64,000 nucleotides of DNA from Maricaulis sp963975345 (GTDB taxonomy: Bacteria; Pseudomonadota; Alphaproteobacteria; Caulobacterales; Maricaulaceae). The stretch covers positions 69,040-133,039 of the forward strand of contig NZ_CAXBGE010000012.1 of NCBI RefSeq assembly GCF_963975345.1, read 5' to 3'. Shown one piece after another: positions 17,254 through 25,845 of this stretch. The notes beneath the pieces are model-generated. The model ran no database searches, had not been told where the DNA came from, and worked only from the letters and a program-made list of their open reading frames with translations. Numbering within the stretch: the first letter of the stretch is position 1; each line of letters opens with the position of its first letter. The translations under genes were made by a program, and so were the position numbers.

Positions 17254-17498
17254 TTTTTCTGGCGCGGCGCACGCGGCAGGGCCATTCACAAGCGTGGATC
17301 GAAGCGGGCCATTTATTCCAGCCTCTTCTTCAAGAGAAAAGCGTCACATATTCGAATGTATTTGCATATTTATGAAAGTGCGGCTATGTTAACAACTTGA
17401 GATAGCGAACCATAGATTTCCCCGAAAATCTGACATTATTTCCAGACGGGCAATCCATGTCGGTTGGCTATCAAGAGGCTATTTGAAAGTTTGAAACC

Positions 17499-17753
17499 AT
17501 GACTCTCAGCGGATTACTAATCTGGTTGTTTATCGGCGCCGTTGCCGGTTGGCTCGCTGGTCTCATAGTCAAAGGCTATGGCTTCGGTCTGCTCGGCAAT
17601 ATCGTGGTCGGCATCGTCGGCGCCTTCGTCGGCGGCTGGCTGTTCAGCGTGCTGGGCATCGTTGCCCTGCACGGGATTGTCGGCGCGATCATCGGTGCCA
17701 CAGTCGGCGCCGTCGTCGTTCTGTTTCTGCTCAGCCTGGTGCGACGCGCCTGA
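17499..17753 (+). CDS. GlsB/YeaQ/YmgE family stress membrane protein
   Basis: 84 residues with three hydrophobic spans. The N-terminal GLLIWLFIGAVAGWLAG, the central GLLGNIVVGIVGAFVGGW, and the C-terminal GATVGAVVVLFLL are the family pattern. These transglycosylase-associated proteins are general-stress inner-membrane proteins of unknown activity. The entericidin-like gene follows in the same direction about 110 bases on. Confidence 0.93.
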   Translation: MTLSGLLIWLFIGAVAGWLAGLIVKGYGFGLLGNIVVGIVGAFVGGWLFSVLGIVALHGIVGAIIGATVGAVVVLFLLSLVRRA

Positions 17754-17768
17754 CACTTTGGCTACAGC

Positions 17769-17853
17769 CGCGCTTCAAGCGCGAATTTCAAGAATATCAC
17801 GCTGCCATTTATTCCATCTGGCAGTGTGATTGAACCGATGGCGCTTCGCCATC
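17769..17853 (+). other. three stacked short hairpins before the entericidin-like gene
   Basis: CGCGCTT/AAGCGCG at about 17770-17784, ATCACGCTGCC/GGCAGTGTGAT at 17796-17830 (10 of 11 pairs), and GATGGCG/CGCCATC at 17837-17853 follow one another. The last ends 13 bases before the ATG at 17867. None has a T-run, so they look more like mRNA leader or processing structures than a terminator. Confidence 0.45.
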
Positions 17854-17866
17854 ACTGGAGACTCAC

Positions 17867-17992
17867 ATGCGTATTTTGGCACTGATTTTGTTTAGCTGTG
17901 TATTTTTGACCTCTTGTCAGACCCTCAAGGGTGCCGGCGACGATATCCATGACGCCGGGGACGTTCTCGATGACATCGTCAACGACGGCTAG
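17867..17992 (+). CDS. entericidin-like small lipoprotein
   Basis: 41 residues. A short hydrophobic leader ends in the lipobox LTSC with Cys17 as the lipid-bearing residue. The mature part (QTLKGAGDDIHDAGDVLDD) matches the entericidin pattern of a Gly-Ala/Gly-Asp-Asp amphipathic helix. Entericidins A and B were described as an antidote/bacteriolytic pair; many alphaproteobacteria carry a single one, as here. GGAG lies 8 bases upstream of the ATG. The acidic tail is unusual. Confidence 0.85.
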   Translation: MRILALILFSCVFLTSCQTLKGAGDDIHDAGDVLDDIVNDG

Positions 17993-18098
17993 GCCCTTCG
18001 GGGTGCCGACCCGGGGCCCATCCCGACCGGCTTGAGACGCCACGCCGCCCTGCGTCCGGTTGCCCCCGGGCGTAGGGCGTCATCCTCGTGTCTGTTTT

Positions 18099-18926
18099 TC
18101 AGGGCAGAAGTCCGGCGCGGCGCAATTGCGGGGCATAGGTGCGGCTGATCGGAGCTTTGAGCCCGCCAACGATCTCGGCTTCGCCCGAGCCCCGGCTGAA
18201 ACTGGCCCCGCATAAGCTCCCCGCCGCGACCCACCACGAACGATGCAGGCGATAGCCGGCCCGGTCCGAAACCAGCTTCATGGCGTCGGCAAAACGGATC
18301 AGGACCAGATCCGAGCCGGCGCTGGTATGGATGCGGACATAATGATCCTCAGCCTGCAACGCCAACAACTCGGCCTGACGCAGGCCGGCGGGCAGTTTCT
18401 CGCCCAGCCCCGCTGGGGGCGATCTATCGGCAAGGCTGACGGGCTCGACCGGATCGGATTGGACCGGGCCGGGATCGGCCGCCACCGCGACAACATCCGG
18501 TGCCAGCGCCAGCCGCAATAGGCGAAGCAGCGCGGCCATCGGCAAAACAATGAAGCCGACATTGATCCAGGCGGCCGGAAATCTGGTGACCCCGGTGACG
18601 TCATTTCGGGCCCCAAACAGCGCCGCCTCAACCATGGCGACGATCACCCCCTGGGGCAGGGTCGCCAAAAGCGTGACCACGCCAAGGGAAATCCAGTAGC
18701 CCTGCACGGCGGCCGGGGCGTGGCGCGCATAGAGTGTTTCGGCCAGGATCACGACGATCCCGCCGGCCACCATCACCACACCCCAATAGATGTAACGCAG
18801 GCCGGCCGGCGCCTGTTCAGTGCCATAGACACCGGTCACCGAGAAAAACACCCCGACTGCGAGCATCAGACCGAGTTCGAAGGGCCAGGTTCCGTAGCGC
18901 GGCAGATATGACCGATGAGGTTTCAT
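18099..18926 (-). CDS. membrane-bound LytTR-family transcriptional regulator
   Basis: 275 residues. The N-terminal half has four hydrophobic spans (about 18-36, 45-63, 78-98 and 118-138). Residues 180-270 form a LytTR DNA-binding domain: LLALQAEDHYVRIHTSAGSDLVLIRFADAM...RLHRSWWV. No receiver domain is present, so the signal is probably sensed in or through the membrane. The first residues of this protein lie across a short intergenic space from the divergent DUF2306 gene, a likely target. Confidence 0.9.
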   Translation of the reverse strand: MKPHRSYLPRYGTWPFELGLMLAVGVFFSVTGVYGTEQAPAGLRYIYWGVVMVAGGIVVILAETLYARHAPAAVQGYWISLGVVTLLATLPQGVIVAMVEAALFGARNDVTGVTRFPAAWINVGFIVLPMAALLRLLRLALAPDVVAVAADPGPVQSDPVEPVSLADRSPPAGLGEKLPAGLRQAELLALQAEDHYVRIHTSAGSDLVLIRFADAMKLVSDRAGYRLHRSWWVAAGSLCGASFSRGSGEAEIVGGLKAPISRTYAPQLRRAGLLP

Positions 18927-18966
18927 GGAAACAGCCCTGCAGCGAGGCCAAGCCCCGGTCAAATTC

Positions 18967-18993
18967 GCACGTTTCGCGTTGCGCGAAGCGTGC
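18967..18993. promoter_or_regulatory. 12-bp inverted repeat between LytTR and DUF2306 genes
   Basis: GCACGTTTCGCG and CGCGAAGCGTGC pair with one mismatch around a three-base loop. It sits in the divergent intergenic region, 41 bases from the regulator's start. A candidate operator, though LytTR proteins usually bind direct repeats. Confidence 0.4.
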
Positions 18994-19098
18994 GGCGCGA
19001 CGGCTCACGAAATTCGCTGACCACCCCGCGCATACTGGCTTGCAAGCCGGGAGGCCTGCCGCGAAGTCCCTGACACCTGAGTGTTGATGGAGTTCTAG

Positions 19099-19752
19099 AT
19101 GTCTCTTTTTGAAAAGGCCAGCTATTCGGTCCTGGTGTTTCTGTGTCTCGCCGTGGCCCTCTATGCGTCGGTCTATTACCTGCCCGCGTCCTGGTTGGAG
19201 ATCGAAGGTATCCTGCTGCTGATCAACGGCTTTGGACCCGGACTTCTGGCGCTGCACGCCGGCGCGGCATCGATTGCCATTGTGCTCGGACCGTTTCAGT
19301 TCCTGCCGGGCCTGCGGCAGCGACGGCCGCGCGTACATCACCTGATTGGCCGGCTCTATGTTACGGGCTGCTTTCTGGGCGGGCTTTCCGGCCTCGGCCT
19401 GGCGATCGGGACGACATTCGGCCCGCTCGTCACCATCGGCTTTGGTTCCATGGCAATCGCCTGGCTATATACGACATTTCGCGGCATCCATGCCGCCATG
19501 TCGGGGCAGTTTCAGGCCCACCGCCGCTGGATGCTTCGCAGCTTCGCCGTCACACTCGCCGCGGTCAGCCTGCGGATATTTCTGCCTCTCATGCTGATGT
19601 CCGGCGTCGAGTTCGCGCACGCTTATCCGTTCATCAGCTACGCCTGCTGGATCCCAAACCTGGTCCTCGTCGAAATCTGGATCAGACTGCGGACCTCGCC
19701 CCTCAATCCAGCCCGAACCCCACATCCGAGATCATCTCCACGCCCATCGTGA
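19099..19752 (+). CDS. DUF2306 membrane protein
   Basis: 217 residues with six hydrophobic spans. The segments HAGAASIAIVLGPFQFLPGLRQRRPRVHHLIGRLYV and AHRRWMLRSFAVTLAAVSLRI carry the conserved His and Arg residues of DUF2306, a family of predicted heme- or quinone-associated membrane proteins with unknown function. GGAG lies before the ATG. The 3' end overlaps the convergent acyl-CoA dehydrogenase gene by 50 bases; the last 20 residues are therefore less constrained. Confidence 0.85.
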   Translation: MSLFEKASYSVLVFLCLAVALYASVYYLPASWLEIEGILLLINGFGPGLLALHAGAASIAIVLGPFQFLPGLRQRRPRVHHLIGRLYVTGCFLGGLSGLGLAIGTTFGPLVTIGFGSMAIAWLYTTFRGIHAAMSGQFQAHRRWMLRSFAVTLAAVSLRIFLPLMLMSGVEFAHAYPFISYACWIPNLVLVEIWIRLRTSPLNPARTPHPRSSPRPS

Positions 19753-21463
19753 TGTCGTCGACGCGGGCGTGCGCGAGGGTGAGGACGGATTCGCCGTAGA
19801 AGCCGGCCAGGGCGATGCGTTGGGCGGCGAAGACCGGGTCGCCGAGCTTGTCTTTCTGGCGGCGCCGCGCCGCGACGGCGCCAATGCAAAGCATCCAGCC
19901 GCCAATGACTTCGCCGGCCAAGGTCAGGAATGGCGTTGCGCCCGCCAACACATCGGCCGGATCGGCGGTTTGCAGCCAGGTCGCCGCTTCGCGCAGAGAA
20001 TCGAGACCCTCCTCGAGGCGTTCGGCCAACAGCGGCAAATCGGGATGGCTTGAGGTGGAGCAGGCCTCAATCGTCAATTCGATATCGGCATAGAGTTCGG
20101 TGAAGGCGGCGCCGCCCTGCATGTTGAGTTTGCGGCCGGCCAGATCCATCGCCTGGATCGCATTGGTGCCTTCATAGATCGGCGTGATGCGGGCATCGCG
20201 CAAATGCTGGGCTGCGCCGGTCTCCTCGATATAGCCCATGCCGCCATGGATCTGGATCCCCATCGAAGCAACCTCGACGCCGATATCGGTCGCCCAGGCC
20301 TTGGCAATCGGCGTCAGCAATTCCTCGCGGCGCTTGGCGGCAGCGCGTTCGTCCTCATCTTCGGCGAATTCCGACAAATCAGCTGCGACGGCGCAAGCCA
20401 TGCAGATGGCACGGGCAGCGGCGATCTTCGACTTCATCAGCGCCAGCGAACGCTGGATATCCGGATGCAGGATGATCGCGTGTGGACCCGGCCCCTTGCC
20501 ATCAATCGCCTTGCCCTGCTTGCGCTCTTTCGCGAAGGCGAGCGCCTGTTGATAGGCGCGCTCGGCAATGCCGACGCCTTGGACGCCGACATTGAGCCGG
20601 GCCGAATTCATCATCGTGAACATGGCTTTCATGCCGGCATTTTCCGCACCGATCAGCCAACCCTTGGCACCGGCATACTCCATCGTGCAGGTCGGGGAGC
20701 CGTGAATGCCCAGCTTGTGTTCCAGCCCGATCGCCTTGACGCCATTTCGGCTGCCATCATCGAGGATTTTCGGCACAATGAAGAGCGACAGGCCCTTGGT
20801 CCCGGCCGGAGAGCCCGGCGTGCGGGCCAGCACGAGGTGCAGGATATTGTCGGCGCAATCATGCTCGCCCCAGGTGATGAAGATCTTCTGGCCCGAGACG
20901 GCCCAGCTCCCATCGCCATTCGGCTCGGCCTTGGTGCGCAGCGCGCCGACATCGGAGCCGGCCTGCGGCTCGGTCAGATTCATCGTCGCCGACCATTCGC
21001 CATTGAGAAGCTTGGGCAGGTAGGTCGCGCGCTGCTCATCGGTGCCGTGCACCAGCAATACCTCGATCGCGCCATAGGTCAGCATCGGGCCCAGGCCGAA
21101 GGCCATATTGGCCGACTGCACCATTTCCAGCGTCGCAACACCGAGCGCGCGCGGCAGGCCCATGCCGCCGGCGGCGGTGGGGAATTGCAGGCCTTGCCAA
21201 CCGCCTTCAACGAATTTGGCATAGGCCTGTTTGAAGCCGGTCGGCGTGGTGACAACGCCATCGGCGAGTTTGCAATGCTCGGCATCGCCAACCTTGTTGA
21301 GCGGGGCGAGCACGTCATTGGCCAATTTGGCTGCCTCTTCCAGGATGGCGAGGGTGATGTCATCGGTGAAGTCCGGAAAGGCGCCGGTCGCCTTCAACAC
21401 ATCGACGGCAGCGACTTCCACAAGCGTAAAGCGAAGCTCGTCCACGGGTGCGCGATAACTCAT
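19703..21463 (-). CDS. acyl-CoA dehydrogenase (DmdC/FadE-like, long form)
   Basis: 586 residues from an ATG with AGGAGAG just upstream. It has the short N-terminal extension (SYRAPVDELRFTLVEVA), the alpha-helical domain, the central FAD domain (MNLTEPQAGSDVGALRTKA, FITWGEHD), and the C-terminal helical domain with IQIHGGMGYIEE and DARITPIYEGTNAIQ. The extra C-terminal domain of about 150 residues is typical of the DmdC-like branch. It oxidises acyl-CoA thioesters in fatty-acid or related catabolism. Longer starts would run into the divergent YceI gene, so I reject them. Confidence 0.93.
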   Translation of the reverse strand: MSYRAPVDELRFTLVEVAAVDVLKATGAFPDFTDDITLAILEEAAKLANDVLAPLNKVGDAEHCKLADGVVTTPTGFKQAYAKFVEGGWQGLQFPTAAGGMGLPRALGVATLEMVQSANMAFGLGPMLTYGAIEVLLVHGTDEQRATYLPKLLNGEWSATMNLTEPQAGSDVGALRTKAEPNGDGSWAVSGQKIFITWGEHDCADNILHLVLARTPGSPAGTKGLSLFIVPKILDDGSRNGVKAIGLEHKLGIHGSPTCTMEYAGAKGWLIGAENAGMKAMFTMMNSARLNVGVQGVGIAERAYQQALAFAKERKQGKAIDGKGPGPHAIILHPDIQRSLALMKSKIAAARAICMACAVAADLSEFAEDEDERAAAKRREELLTPIAKAWATDIGVEVASMGIQIHGGMGYIEETGAAQHLRDARITPIYEGTNAIQAMDLAGRKLNMQGGAAFTELYADIELTIEACSTSSHPDLPLLAERLEEGLDSLREAATWLQTADPADVLAGATPFLTLAGEVIGGWMLCIGAVAARRRQKDKLGDPVFAAQRIALAGFYGESVLTLAHARVDDITMGVEMISDVGFGLD

Positions 21464-21593
21464 GCCATCTCTCCTGAAATCCGGGCCACAGGATAGCCTG
21501 CGCGGCCAAACATGCGAGCCCGGAAACAGTGTTTTTCTCTCCATCGGGCAGAAGCCGCTTTTCAGGCGAGAATCAATCACTATCATCGCCGCG

Positions 21594-22199
21594 ATGCTGA
21601 CCCGCCCCATCCTCGTTCTGGCCCTGCTCGCACTGACCGCCTGTGCCACGCCGAGCACCGATCCCCAGCGCCTGCCCGCTGGCAGCTGGACGCTCGATAC
21701 CGAACATGCCAGCGTGGTCTGGCGCGTGCGCCATCTCGGCCTGTCCTGGTACACGGGACGGTTCGACACGCTCTCCGCCAGCCTCGATTTCGACCCGGCC
21801 CACCCGGAGGCCGCACAGCTGACAGCGATCATCGATGCCGCCTCGCTTTCCTCGGGCCATCCCGATCTCGACCGCACACTCGCGAATGGTTGGCTGCACG
21901 CGGCGCAAAACCCGCAAATTGTCTTCACCAGCGAGCGGATCGAGGTTGTGGACGCGACGCACGGCCGCGCCACCGGCCAGCTTGTGATGAATGGCCGGTC
22001 TGTAGGCGCGGTCATGACGATTGAGTTTTATGGCGGAAGCTTCAACATGCTGGCTGGCGACGACACGGTCGGATTCGCGGGCGATATGGTGATCGACCGC
22101 TCTGATTTCGCCGTCGGCAGCCTTCCGGCCTCGATTGTCGGCCAGGAGATACGCATTCACATTGAAGCCGAATTTCTGCGGCTGGGAGCCCATTCATGA
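21594..22199 (+). CDS. YceI-family lipoprotein
   Basis: 201 residues. The leader ends with LTACAT, so Cys17 is the probable lipid anchor. The YceI lipocalin-like domain begins SWTLDTEHASVVWRVRHLGLSWYTGRFD and includes GQLVMNGRSVGAVMTI. YceI proteins bind isoprenoid-type lipids and are often next to cytochrome b561, as here. Its stop overlaps the next ATG (ATGA). The start at 21594 gives the lipobox. Confidence 0.9.
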   Translation: MLTRPILVLALLALTACATPSTDPQRLPAGSWTLDTEHASVVWRVRHLGLSWYTGRFDTLSASLDFDPAHPEAAQLTAIIDAASLSSGHPDLDRTLANGWLHAAQNPQIVFTSERIEVVDATHGRATGQLVMNGRSVGAVMTIEFYGGSFNMLAGDDTVGFAGDMVIDRSDFAVGSLPASIVGQEIRIHIEAEFLRLGAHS

Positions 22200-22777
22200 C
22201 TGAGAGCAAGAATTATACGTCCGTCGCCATCATTCTTCACTGGACCCTCGCAATCCTTCTGATCGGCATGGTGTTTTACGCATGGCATATGGACGATCTG
22301 CGCCAAGCCTTGCGGGCCCAGACAGATGGCGTGACGCTGGCAGACGTTCAATTCGCGGTGAATGCCCACAAGACTGTCGGCATGCTGGTCCTGTTACTCA
22401 GCTTTGCCCGGCTCGGCTGGCGTTTCGCGCACACGCCGCCAGCAATGCCGGTCGGCATGGCCGGTTGGGAAAAGCTGGTGGCCAGCCTGACCCATATTGC
22501 CTTTTACGTGCTGATGGTTGGTATGCCTTTGCTGGGCTGGGTCGCAGCGTCGACAAGCCAGGCCCCCTCGATGATGTTCAACAATCCCGATCTCATTCTG
22601 CCGCGCCTTCCAGTGTCGCAGGACCACGATTTCCACGAGCTGGTTGGCGAGATCCACGGCAAGGGCGGCTGGGCGATCCTGATCCTCGCCGGCCTTCATT
22701 TCGCCGCAGCGATCAAGCATCAATACCTCGACAAGGACGGGCTGATGCGTCGCATGCTGCCCTTCATGAAAGGCTGA
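22196..22777 (+). CDS. cytochrome b561-type membrane protein
   Basis: 193 residues with four membrane spans. Histidines in HWTLAILLIG (helix 1), NAHKTVGM (helix 2), THIAFYVLM (helix 3) and AGLHFAAAIKHQYL (helix 4) are the expected heme ligands. It probably moves electrons between the quinone pool and a periplasmic partner. Set between two YceI genes with ATGA overlap on one side and 4 bases on the other, so the three form an operon. Confidence 0.93.
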   Translation: MTESKNYTSVAIILHWTLAILLIGMVFYAWHMDDLRQALRAQTDGVTLADVQFAVNAHKTVGMLVLLLSFARLGWRFAHTPPAMPVGMAGWEKLVASLTHIAFYVLMVGMPLLGWVAASTSQAPSMMFNNPDLILPRLPVSQDHDFHELVGEIHGKGGWAILILAGLHFAAAIKHQYLDKDGLMRRMLPFMKG

Positions 22778-22781
22778 TTTG

Positions 22782-23345
22782 ATGCGTTGTGTGTTGCGTG
22801 CGTTTGCCGCCGGAGCCGTGCTGGCCTTGGGCGTATGGCCGGCTATGGCGATGGCCCAGGACTGGACGGTCGATAGCGCCGCCAGCTCGCTCCGCTTTGA
22901 GACGATGGGCTATGACGGCCCGCTCTCGGGCCAATTTGTCAGCTGGAGCGCGAACATCTCGCTCGATCCCGACGCCCTCGACACAGCCACGATCTCGGCC
23001 CGGGTCGAAACCGCGACCGCGCACACCGATGCCGGCAGCGAGATCGACGACAGCATCACCGGCGAGGACGGGCTGCAGAGCGCTGGCCATCCACTGGCCG
23101 AGTTTCAATCCAGCGACGTGCGGGCGACTGCGGATGGCTATGAGGCCGTCGGCGTAATGACGATCCGCGGCACGCCGCAGCCGGTCACTCTGCCCTTCAC
23201 CCTCGCCATCACAGACGGTCACGCCATCGCCGATGCCCGCCTGGTGATTGCCCGCGCCGATTACGGCATCGGTGCCCGCAGCTGGGGCACGATCGCCGCC
23301 GAGGTCACACTGGTGCTGCATATCGAGGCCGATGCGGCGATGTAG
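22782..23345 (+). CDS. YceI-family periplasmic protein
   Basis: 187 residues with a cleavable signal peptide (about 1-26, AMA-QDW). The YceI domain begins DWTVDSAASSLRFETMGYDGPLSGQF and contains VGVMTIRGTPQPVTLPFTL. It is a soluble counterpart of the lipoprotein two genes upstream. I chose the ATG at 22782 over the TTG one codon earlier. The role of the YceI/b561/YceI trio is probably quinone-like lipid binding plus electron transfer; this is inferred. Confidence 0.9.
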   Translation: MRCVLRAFAAGAVLALGVWPAMAMAQDWTVDSAASSLRFETMGYDGPLSGQFVSWSANISLDPDALDTATISARVETATAHTDAGSEIDDSITGEDGLQSAGHPLAEFQSSDVRATADGYEAVGVMTIRGTPQPVTLPFTLAITDGHAIADARLVIARADYGIGARSWGTIAAEVTLVLHIEADAAM

Positions 23346-23383
23346 GCTTGCCTCGTCATACCTCCTGACGCTAGCTCTGCGCC

Positions 23384-24334
23384 ATGACCGCACCCATCCA
23401 GCCCGCCGACAGCCCTCACGCGATTGCCCGCGCCGCCACCTTCTTGCGCGAGGGTGGTCTGGTCGCGATGCCGACCGAGACCGTCTACGGCCTCGCCGCC
23501 GATGCCAGCAATGCCGCAGCCGTCGCCCGGCTTTATGCCGCCAAGGGCCGGCCACGCTTCAATCCACTGATCGCGCATGTCACCGGTGCCGCGATGGCGC
23601 AGACGTTGGTGGCTTGGCCCGATCTGGCCGGCGAGCTGGCAGCAGCCTTCTGGCCCGGCCCGCTGACCCTGGTCCTGCCCAAGCTCGCAGAAGCTCCGAT
23701 CTGCGATCTCGCCAATGCCGGGCTGATGAGCGTTGCGATCCGCGCGCCCGGTCATCCCGGCGCACAAGCGCTGCTGACGGCGTTCGGCGGCCCGCTGGTG
23801 GCGCCAAGCGCCAACCCATCCGGCAGCGTCAGCCCGACCACGGCGCGCCATGTTAGCGACGGGCTGGGCGACAGGCTCGACCTGATCCTCGATGGCGGTG
23901 CCTGCACCGTTGGGCTGGAATCAACCGTCATCGCCATTCTCGACGGCCGCGCCACCCTGCTGCGTCCCGGCGGATTGGAGCGTTCCCGGATCGAGGCCAT
24001 CACCGGGCCGCTCGCCAGCGCTGGTCAGGGCGATGCGCCGGCCAGTCCCGGCATGCTGGCCAGCCATTACGCGCCGCGAGCGCCGATCCGGCTCGATGCG
24101 ACCCACGCCGAGGCCGGCGAAGTCCTGCTTGGTTTCGGCGCCATCGATGGTGATCTCAACCTCTCGCCCAACGGCGATCTGACCGAAGCCGCCGCCCGCC
24201 TGTTCTCAGCCCTGCGTGAAATGGACGCGCGCGGCCCGAAACATATTGCCGTTGCGCCCATTCCCGACGAAGGTTTGGGCGAAGCGATCAATGACCGCCT
24301 GCAACGCGCCGCCGCGCCGAGGACAGGTCCATAA
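23384..24334 (+). CDS. tsaC: L-threonylcarbamoyladenylate synthase
   Basis: 316 residues, the Sua5 (long) form: a YrdC domain (about 10-200) with ATFLREGGLVAMPTETVYGLAADA, KGRPRFNPLIAHV and PSANPSGSVSPTTA, and a C-terminal Sua5 domain. It makes threonylcarbamoyl-AMP from threonine, bicarbonate and ATP for the t6A37 base of tRNAs reading ANN codons. The next gene starts 13 bases after the stop. Confidence 0.95.
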   Translation: MTAPIQPADSPHAIARAATFLREGGLVAMPTETVYGLAADASNAAAVARLYAAKGRPRFNPLIAHVTGAAMAQTLVAWPDLAGELAAAFWPGPLTLVLPKLAEAPICDLANAGLMSVAIRAPGHPGAQALLTAFGGPLVAPSANPSGSVSPTTARHVSDGLGDRLDLILDGGACTVGLESTVIAILDGRATLLRPGGLERSRIEAITGPLASAGQGDAPASPGMLASHYAPRAPIRLDATHAEAGEVLLGFGAIDGDLNLSPNGDLTEAAARLFSALREMDARGPKHIAVAPIPDEGLGEAINDRLQRAAAPRTGP

Positions 24335-24347
24335 CGAGGCCAGTTTC

Positions 24348-25781
24348 ATGACCGAGACCCAGACTCTGCCCGCCCCGCAAGCCCTGCCCGGCGATGTGAT
24401 CGCGCGTCTCAGAGCCGCGCTTGGCGCCAAGGGCTGGAGCCAGGACGCGCATGAATTGCAGCCCCACATCACCGATTGGCGCGGTCGCTTTCAAGGCCAG
24501 ACGCCAATCCTGCTCAAGCCCGCCAATACCGCCGAAGTCGCGGCTGCGGTGAAGATCTGCCACGACGCTGGCATCGCCATCACCCCTCAGGGCGGCAATA
24601 CCAGCCTGTGCGGCGCTTCGACACCGCAGGGTGAAGTGCTGATCACGCTCAAGCGCATGAACGCCGTGCGCGAGATCGACCCCGACAATGACTCGATGAC
24701 GGTCGAGGCCGGCTGCATCCTGGAAAGCCTGCAAACCACCGCCGCCGAGGCCGGTCGGCTTTTCCCTCTGAGCCTGGGCTCACAGGGCTCGGCGATGATT
24801 GGCGGACTAATCTCAACCAATGCCGGCGGCGTGCACGTCCTGCGCTACGGCATGACGCGCGAGCTGGTGCTCGGGCTGGAAGCCGTGCTGCCCGACGGCA
24901 CGATCTGGTCGGGCCTGACGGGTCTGCGCAAGGACAATACCGGCTATGATCTCAAACAGCTGTTGATCGGGGCCGAAGGCACGCTCGGCATCATCACGGC
25001 TGCAACCCTGAAACTCTTCCCGCGCCCGGCCAAGATGGAGCTGGCGTTTTGCGGCCTGAAATCGGTTGAGGATGCAGTCTCCTTCCTTTCCCTCGCCAAG
25101 AAAGTTTCCGGCGGTGCCGTGACCGCCTTCGAGATCATGCCGCGACTGGCGCTGGAATTCGTCTGCGCCTTTGTGCCGGGCACGCGCGATCCGCTCGATA
25201 CCTCGCACGCCTGGTATGTGGTCTGCGAGATGAGCTTTGGCCGCCTCAATGGCGCGCGCGAAACGCTTGAGGATGCCCTGGGCCAAGCCTTCGAGGCCGA
25301 GCTGGTCCAGGACGCCGTGATCGCCGAAAATGAGAGCCAGGCGCTCGATTTCTGGCGTTTGCGCGAAAGCATCGCGCTGGCCGAACGCGAGCAGGGCACA
25401 GCGATCAAGCACGACATCTCGATCCCGGTCTCCAAAATGGCCGCCTTCATCGAGCTCGCTTCAGCCCGGCTCAAAACCATCTTCCCCGACGGCATCGTCG
25501 TCGCCTTCGGCCATGTCGGCGACGGCAATGTGCATTACAATCTCGTCGGCCCCGACGCCGCAACGCAACAGGCGATGATGGCCAAGTCCGACGCCATCTC
25601 GACCTGCGTCTATGACACTGTCGATGAATTCGGCGGCTCAATCTCGGCCGAACACGGGATCGGCATTTTGAAACGCGAAGAATTGGCGGCCCGCAAACCG
25701 GTCGATGTCGCCGTGATGCGCGCCATCAAACAGGCGCTGGACCCCAAGGGGATCATGAACCCACGGGTTTTGCTGGGCTAG
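24348..25781 (+). CDS. FAD-binding oxidoreductase (D-2-hydroxyacid dehydrogenase-like)
   Basis: 477 residues. A PCMH-type FAD domain (about 40-220) carries ITPQGGNTSLCGAS, SLGSQGSAMIGGLISTNAGG and YDLKQLLIGAEGTLGII. A C-terminal GlcD-like domain has FGHVGDGNVHYNLVG with the metal-binding His residues and SISAEHGIGILKRE. The architecture fits D-lactate, glycolate or D-2-hydroxyglutarate dehydrogenases. The exact substrate cannot be told. Confidence 0.92.
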   Translation: MTETQTLPAPQALPGDVIARLRAALGAKGWSQDAHELQPHITDWRGRFQGQTPILLKPANTAEVAAAVKICHDAGIAITPQGGNTSLCGASTPQGEVLITLKRMNAVREIDPDNDSMTVEAGCILESLQTTAAEAGRLFPLSLGSQGSAMIGGLISTNAGGVHVLRYGMTRELVLGLEAVLPDGTIWSGLTGLRKDNTGYDLKQLLIGAEGTLGIITAATLKLFPRPAKMELAFCGLKSVEDAVSFLSLAKKVSGGAVTAFEIMPRLALEFVCAFVPGTRDPLDTSHAWYVVCEMSFGRLNGARETLEDALGQAFEAELVQDAVIAENESQALDFWRLRESIALAEREQGTAIKHDISIPVSKMAAFIELASARLKTIFPDGIVVAFGHVGDGNVHYNLVGPDAATQQAMMAKSDAISTCVYDTVDEFGGSISAEHGIGILKREELAARKPVDVAVMRAIKQALDPKGIMNPRVLLG

Positions 25782-25845
25782 CCAACACCCTGCCCCTTCC
25801 CCCGCAGCGATCCTTTGCCTATCTCTCCCCCCAAGGAGACCACCC

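Noticed and set aside
20204..21496. 430-codon frame opposite the acyl-CoA dehydrogenase
   Set aside because: It is fully antisense to a clear enzyme gene and has no family features; GC-rich DNA gives such frames by chance.
19703..22015. N-terminally extended acyl-CoA dehydrogenase (770 codons)
   Set aside because: The extra part overlaps the divergent YceI gene and its residues are low-complexity; the ATG at 21463 has the ribosome site.
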